In this document: positions 59,404-64,000 of the stretch, piece after piece
How the letters are laid out: every line of letters begins with the position of its first letter
Position numbering within the stretch: the first letter of the stretch is position 1
DNA from: Calditrichia bacterium
GTDB taxonomy: Bacteria; Calditrichota; Calditrichia; RBG-13-44-9; J075
Assembly: GCA_028284905.1 (NCBI GenBank)
Contig: JANQQU010000034.1
Span: 62,001-126,000, forward strand
Length of the DNA: 64,000 bases
Reading direction: 5' to 3'
The notes under the pieces: model-generated
The model's database searches: none
Told to the model about the DNA's origin: nothing
What the model saw: the letters and a program-made list of their open reading frames with translations, nothing else
Made by a program: the position numbers and the translations under genes

Positions 59404-62400
59404 TTATGCAGTAATGGTTACTCGTACTTGCTTAACATTGCCGTCCCGTTGAAAAATCGAACGACTTAACGCAGCACCAATTTCATAAGCGGTCATTTCG
59501 TTTTCTCTACCGTCGCTACCGGTAACGAAGACGCTTTTCTCATTCGCTAATACAAAAACAAAGGGCACCTGGCACATGGTAAAGGCCAGGGTACCGGCAT
59601 CAAGCGCTATAGATTGTTGCTGATTATTTACATCGTAATAGGTAAACGTTTGCGGTGAAGACAAGAATTCTTCCTTGCTTAACAGCGCCGGATTGAATCG
59701 GATTTTGCCATCTTGAATAACAATCCCGAATTCACCAAAGCGAGAGAGGATGTCCTCTTTCACCTGGCCGGTCATACCCGGTTGCTGGGCGCCGCTGTGG
59801 CCCGGCGTGTGGGAATAGGCATCGGTACTGAATGCGCCGTAAACTTCCGGACTTTTGTGGATGCCAATCCCTTCCCGAATGTCGTAGTAATGCGCGCGCA
59901 GTGCCGCTAAACTTTCCGCACTGGCGCCCGCTTCAATCGCCCAGAAAAAGGTGTCCTGAACTGCCAGTAAAAGCTTGGATACCATATGCCAGTAGATTGA
60001 ACCCAGCCCTTCATACTTATAGAAAGTGCCGGACCTGCCGGTAAAAGATTGATGGTCAAATATTTTTTCGTAAATTTCGAGAGTGCTGCTTATTTCTTCA
60101 TCGGTAATTTCTGATCCACCCGCTCTCAATTCAATCAGTGTTTCTTTCAACAAACGGGCATTATGCATATTGCTGTTAAAATGCCAGGTGCCGGATGCGC
60201 CTTTAATGAGCACACTTTCGTTGTTGAGAACAGCACTGTCTGCGGAAAGACCGGATGCCTGAATCATTTTTTCCGGAATATTATTCTTTTCAGTGAAGCG
60301 GGGCAGATTCCGGTTCGGGTAAAGCAAATAGCTATGTTGATCTTCCCGATACAGGATGCTTTTCCGCAGGGATGCCAGCAATGCGTTTGCAGCTTCCGCG
60401 GTCAGATAACCGGAACTCAGCACTGCTACCTGCCCTTCGAGCATTTCGTACAGGCGGCGAATGGAAACAGCATCTTTCTCACGTAAATCGATCAGATTAT
60501 AAGCGTGATAAAGATTATCTTCCCGCTGATTACTTGCGATCGAATGATCGATATATTTCATCCCCAATTCCAGGAAGGAGAGTATATCGCTAATAGCCAG
60601 CGGCTGTTTCTTGCCACTAAATCCCGCTTTATAAAGGGTCATTCGATAATCACTACCAGCCTCTCCAAAATGATCAAGAAATTTCTTTCGCTCTTTGTCG
60701 TCGAAATCGCCGGTGAGTAATCCCTGAAATTTTTCCAGGCCATCTTTTAACTGGTTAAAGAAAGTGAGGACCTCTTCGGAGATTTCCACCCGCCCGGCAT
60801 CTGCGGACTGAAAAAACGCTTGCGAGAATTCGAAAAAACGTCTCAGGTAGCACAAGGTCACCATCGATGCGCCATAGCCGACCAGGGCATTATTGGCATC
60901 GTTCCACTCCGGGCGCTGGGTATTCATCCAGATACCGGCGCCGGGCACGAAATTCGACATCTTTACCAAAACGGGTACCAGCAACTTTTCCAGCAGGCTA
61001 ACGTGGTAAATTTCTCCGTTTGCCAGGGCAAGATACTTACCGTCCTCGCCAATCGCTTCTACCCGCTCCTCAATCCATTCATTCAATTCAGCATCGAAGT
61101 CGATGGTATCATGCGGATTTTCAAGCACTGCTGCATAGGATTTAATCCTGTAGGGGACATTCGCATAAGCAAAGACCTCTTTGCCGAGCAGCGATTGAAG
61201 TTTGCCAGGATGATATTTATGGGAAAGCTCCAGTAACTTCAGGAGATAAATAATTTGGTGGTCGCCCCAGTAGCCGATATATGACCAGGGATCGGCCGGG
61301 TCAATAATTTCCCAGTCAAATCCATCGCGAATTACCCGATAAGGATTATATCCATCTGCAGTGGAGGCGCTCAGGAATTTACTGATCATATTTTCCAGGT
61401 ATTCCGGATAAGAAAGTGCCAGTGCTTCCCAATTCTGAAAGATGTCCCGCCAGTTCCCCTGGTAATCCAGTTTTTTATTACCGAATTCATCTCTCAAATC
61501 GATGGAGAATTGATTCCAGGGACGGCTGGGATCGCCGTGGCGACGGCTAAATATCAGTGGCAGGTATTGCACATAAAGTCGCTGCAGATCCCGGTCTGCT
61601 GTCGAAAGGCGGCTTGCCAAATCATTAAAATTGAATTGCTCAGGTAATTCATCAAAAACGGTCGCAAATTTTTCCGCCGTGGCCTTGTTCGCTGTCTGAA
61701 TAAACTTTTGGAAATCATGCTTATCCACAACATAGCCATCGTCAAAAATGCCCCCACGCATAATGTTATAAAGCGTATTGGAGAAATGACGAAAAACATT
61801 CCGCGGATCTGCGGTCAGCTGACCGCCATCGGCTTGCGCGATTTTGATACTAAGGCGATCGCTATCCGCATTTATTTCCTCCTCCAACCGTGCAGCCAGG
61901 TCCTCATCCGAGGCTAACAATTTGGAAAGAGAGGCGACATCTTTATGGGTTTTATTAAGATCCGCGACAATGTACCAGTCTTTTTCACCGTTAGGGGATA
62001 ACGCAAATTCTCCCTGCAGAAAATAGGCACCGCGGAGGGCACGTACGTCTTTTTCAGTATGAACGTCCCGCCCATTACGGAAGGCATCCAGTTGCCCGGA
62101 TGACAGAAGGACCTTGGCATTCTCCATTCCACAGGACCAAACAGCATTCGCTTTTAGCGATTCACTCGGCTCAGCTTCATCCGTAGGCACGGAGCTGAGC
62201 ATAAAAATGGCGAGGCGACTGTCGCCTATTAATTCGTTTTTCTTATACCCATCTACCAGGGTACTATACTCTAACTGAAATTTTCGCTCCACCATTGCCG
62301 GCAGAACATTTTGAATACCGTCAAGCATGCTGATCGCGACAGTGACTTCATTGAGATTAACAACTCGCGACTTTTTCACAAAGCCAAAGGCATCACAGTT

Positions 62401-62856
62401 TTTCCAGGCGTATTGAAAGCTGAGACCCAAATCGTGGTTGACTTCCTCAAAGACCAGTTTATTACCAACGATGTTTTTGTAGATATTCCGGGTGCAGCTA
62501 TAAACACCTTCGTACCTGGCGGAGAAGGGCTCCCATAAGAAAGTTTTCCCACCCTTTTTTACCAGCACGATTGTTTTGCCGCCGGTAATCTCATCGGAGT
62601 CATAAATTCTGTCATCAGTGTAATAAGGGAAGATTGCATTGTCGGGATTACGACGTCCCGCTGTTAAGGCGCCGTTGCTCGATATGAACATCCAGAGATC
62701 CGAGTCGCTGACGATATTCATAAAAAAGGGCGGCATTGCATCAAAGTTGGATATTTTGAAATATGCTTCGTTGGCAAGTGTAACGATTTCGCCTGCTACG
62801 GTTTTAGCTGCCGTCTGGAGCGTGCTGCTACCTAAATAAATCTGTGTCGTATTCAT
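59404..62856 (-). CDS. GH149/GH161-like beta-1,3-glucan (oligo)phosphorylase
   Basis: 1150 residues with no signal peptide, so cytoplasmic. The N-terminal beta-sandwich (about 1-330) resembles GH94-type phosphorylases. The (alpha/alpha)6 barrel holds the candidate general acid D653 in QRPEWNDANNALVGYG, the equivalent of the DWND motif, plus GDPSRPWNQFSI, YQGNWRDIFQNWEAL and a C-terminal phosphate-side HTPGHSGAQQPGMTGQV. The length (~1150) suits GH149 (beta-1,3-oligoglucan phosphorylases) better than GH94 (~800), and GH161 is the alternative. The reaction would be beta-1,3-glucan(n) + Pi giving glucan(n-1) + glucose-1-phosphate. It is the first gene after the HTCS gene, with HTCS-like direct repeats and a palindrome upstream. 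Confidence 0.87.
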   Translation of the reverse strand: MNTTQIYLGSSTLQTAAKTVAGEIVTLANEAYFKISNFDAMPPFFMNIVSDSDLWMFISSNGALTAGRRNPDNAIFPYYTDDRIYDSDEITGGKTIVLVKKGGKTFLWEPFSARYEGVYSCTRNIYKNIVGNKLVFEEVNHDLGLSFQYAWKNCDAFGFVKKSRVVNLNEVTVAISMLDGIQNVLPAMVERKFQLEYSTLVDGYKKNELIGDSRLAIFMLSSVPTDEAEPSESLKANAVWSCGMENAKVLLSSGQLDAFRNGRDVHTEKDVRALRGAYFLQGEFALSPNGEKDWYIVADLNKTHKDVASLSKLLASDEDLAARLEEEINADSDRLSIKIAQADGGQLTADPRNVFRHFSNTLYNIMRGGIFDDGYVVDKHDFQKFIQTANKATAEKFATVFDELPEQFNFNDLASRLSTADRDLQRLYVQYLPLIFSRRHGDPSRPWNQFSIDLRDEFGNKKLDYQGNWRDIFQNWEALALSYPEYLENMISKFLSASTADGYNPYRVIRDGFDWEIIDPADPWSYIGYWGDHQIIYLLKLLELSHKYHPGKLQSLLGKEVFAYANVPYRIKSYAAVLENPHDTIDFDAELNEWIEERVEAIGEDGKYLALANGEIYHVSLLEKLLVPVLVKMSNFVPGAGIWMNTQRPEWNDANNALVGYGASMVTLCYLRRFFEFSQAFFQSADAGRVEISEEVLTFFNQLKDGLEKFQGLLTGDFDDKERKKFLDHFGEAGSDYRMTLYKAGFSGKKQPLAISDILSFLELGMKYIDHSIASNQREDNLYHAYNLIDLREKDAVSIRRLYEMLEGQVAVLSSGYLTAEAANALLASLRKSILYREDQHSYLLYPNRNLPRFTEKNNIPEKMIQASGLSADSAVLNNESVLIKGASGTWHFNSNMHNARLLKETLIELRAGGSEITDEEISSTLEIYEKIFDHQSFTGRSGTFYKYEGLGSIYWHMVSKLLLAVQDTFFWAIEAGASAESLAALRAHYYDIREGIGIHKSPEVYGAFSTDAYSHTPGHSGAQQPGMTGQVKEDILSRFGEFGIVIQDGKIRFNPALLSKEEFLSSPQTFTYYDVNNQQQSIALDAGTLAFTMCQVPFVFVLANEKSVFVTGSDGRENEMTAYEIGAALSRSIFQRDGNVKQVRVTITA

Positions 62857-62922
62857 CTGATGAGTCCCGTAAATAAGTTTTCATTGAAGTGTTTAAGTTC
62901 CAATATAAGCTGCGACAGCGCT

Positions 62923-62932
62923 AAAACGTTTT
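62923..62932. promoter_or_regulatory. Palindrome AAAACGTTTT upstream of the phosphorylase gene
   Basis: A 10-base perfect palindrome with a central CG, 67 bases before the start codon, of the shape used by LacI-family operators. No LacI-type regulator gene is in the window, so support is weak. Confidence 0.3.
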
Positions 62933-63042
62933 CGAAAAATTGAAAAAACACTTCATCAGAAATACTAACCAGCGTTAGCAGGCGACCAACTGGTTTTAAC
63001 CACGATTCATAATACAAAAAGAATCGTTTGTGGTCTCGGCCG

Positions 63043-63072
63043 ATAGTAACAAAATGACGGACTATAGTAACA
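63043..63072. promoter_or_regulatory. Direct repeats ATAGTAACA, 21 bases apart: candidate HTCS site
   Basis: ATAGTAACA occurs at 63043-63051 and 63064-63072, each followed by NNNTG, giving two equal half-sites on the same face of the helix. AraC-type output domains bind such direct repeats. The site lies about 190 bases before the phosphorylase start. Confidence 0.55.
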
Positions 63073-63140
63073 TTCTGTAGTCTATCAGGATAAAAATGGT
63101 ATGAAAGGGAGGCGCTAATTTCAAGTAGTTAATGGTGCCA

Positions 63141-64000
63141 TTAATTTTTGGTCGCCATAAACTCCGAAGGGGATTTTTGGTAGTGTTTCCGGAAACAACG
63201 GGCAAAGTAGGTAAGATCATTGAAGCCGACCTCATAGGCCACTTCGGTAATAGTCATACGTTTCTCTTGCAGTAACTGAGCGGCTCTTTTCAAGCGGATG
63301 GTACGGATAAATTCGTGAACGGTTAGGTTTGTCAACCCGCGCAGTTTACGATATAACTGCATTCGGCTCATGCCAATTTCTTTACTTAACGATTCTGCAT
63401 TTAAGTCATTATCATCAATACGGGTTTCGATTGTCTGGATGACTCGCTGGAGAAATTTCTCGTCAACATCTTCAATTTCCACCCGGGTCGGTTCCAGCAT
63501 AATCTGCCGGCCGTACTTTTCTTTTAACTGCCGGCGGGTTTTCAGGAGATTGGTAATTTGAATATCCAGCTCATCAATGCTGAAGGGTTTGGGCAAATAG
63601 GCATCTGCCCCCTTGCGCAAACCTTCTATTTTGATGTCATGAGAATTGTAAGCGGTCAGGAGGATAATCGGAATATGGCTGGTTTTTTCATCTTCTTTCA
63701 GCTGATTGCAAAGTTCGATACCACTCACTTCCGGCATTTTCACATCAGAGATCACCAGGTCCGGCACAAGCTTGGTCGCTCGTTTGATGCCGTCCTTACC
63801 GTTTTTCGCAGAAAAGATCCGGTACTTGAACTGGAATGAATCCTTCATAAAGCTGCGGATTTCCACATCGTCTTCCACTATCAAAACAACCGGCATGTCG
63901 TTATTCACTGTTTCCGTCTGGGCTTCCCCGTTGCTATTTTCCAGTTCAACGGAATCATCATTTTCGAAGGGCTCAGTATCGGATGCGCTAAATTCTTCGA
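63141..64000 (-). CDS. Hybrid two-component system protein of the glucan locus (3' part; continues past the window)
   Basis: The frame stays open to the window end, so only the C-terminal ~285 residues are seen. They comprise an acidic linker (DTEPFENDDSVELENSN), a receiver opening VVLIVEDDVEIRSFM with acceptor Asp in VISDVKMPEVSG, and an AraC-type helix-turn-helix (RMQLYRKLRGLTNL and EVAYEVGFNDLTYFARCFRKHY). The layout matches the ends of the two other HTCS proteins in this window. Upstream of and on the same strand as the glucan genes, it is the natural activator of the locus. A GTG that could start a separate response regulator exists at 63908, but the continuous upstream frame argues for the fusion. 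Confidence 0.9.
   Translation of the reverse strand, partial: EEFSASDTEPFENDDSVELENSNGEAQTETVNNDMPVVLIVEDDVEIRSFMKDSFQFKYRIFSAKNGKDGIKRATKLVPDLVISDVKMPEVSGIELCNQLKEDEKTSHIPIILLTAYNSHDIKIEGLRKGADAYLPKPFSIDELDIQITNLLKTRRQLKEKYGRQIMLEPTRVEIEDVDEKFLQRVIQTIETRIDDNDLNAESLSKEIGMSRMQLYRKLRGLTNLTVHEFIRTIRLKRAAQLLQEKRMTITEVAYEVGFNDLTYFARCFRKHYQKSPSEFMATKN

Noticed and set aside
63141-63908. A stand-alone response regulator starting at a GTG at 63908
   Set aside because: The frame continues upstream to the window end through an acidic linker like that of the other HTCS proteins, and no ribosome site precedes the GTG.

Overview
The window reads as chromosomal DNA from a Gram-negative bacterium of the FCB group, most likely Calditrichota or an uncultivated relative. 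The reasons are: five exported proteins ending in a Por-type (T9SS-like) sorting domain with the NYPNPFNP signature, hybrid two-component systems (HTCS) that fuse periplasmic propellers, histidine kinase, receiver and AraC domains, a TonB-dependent receptor, many lipoproteins and strong Shine-Dalgarno sites. The phylum is an inference from protein style. No rRNA, tRNA or CRISPR array was seen.

Left part (1-31.8 kb). A truncated HTCS gene is followed by two tandem beta-helix genes (the first degenerate) and a Ycf48-like propeller protein. Next comes thrS-sua5, preceded by what looks like a complete ribosome-mediated attenuator: promoter, Thr-rich leader peptide, antiterminator and terminator. 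A MalT-like LuxR regulator gene lies beside a small gene and an alcohol dehydrogenase gene, with GGGGGTGTA direct repeats in front of them. A full-length HTCS, an OmpH/Skp-like chaperone, a DoxX protein and an operon of three surface proteins follow. Then come a TetR/SDR pair with matching operators, an SDR-DUF2867-type protein and an FAD oxidoreductase.

Middle part (31.8-38.6 kb). A TonB-dependent receptor, small exported proteins, a hotdog thioesterase and an AlkD-like protein lie here among several families of palindromic dispersed repeats.

Right part (38.7-64 kb). A long minus-strand run forms a beta-1,3/1,6-glucan (laminarin-type) utilization locus: partial HTCS, GH149/GH161-like beta-1,3-glucan phosphorylase, a clan GH-A glycosidase fused to an outer-membrane beta-barrel, a modular glucan-binding lipoprotein, GH16, two GPH-family symporters, an orphan sugar-binding lipoprotein, a T9SS-type binding protein, UspA, two GH17, GH30 and a second cysteine-rich GH16. 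No SusC/SusD pair is in the locus. The inferred flow is surface cleavage (GH16, GH30, GH17), passage through the outer membrane (perhaps via the barrel fusion), symport by GPH carriers, then cytoplasmic phosphorolysis and GH17 hydrolysis.

An IS110/IS1111-type element sits inside this locus. It has split a palindromic repeat whose intact partner arm is still present, so its ends can be placed to the base. Its 3' non-coding region contains segments that match both halves of the target and one end of the element, as expected for a bridge RNA.
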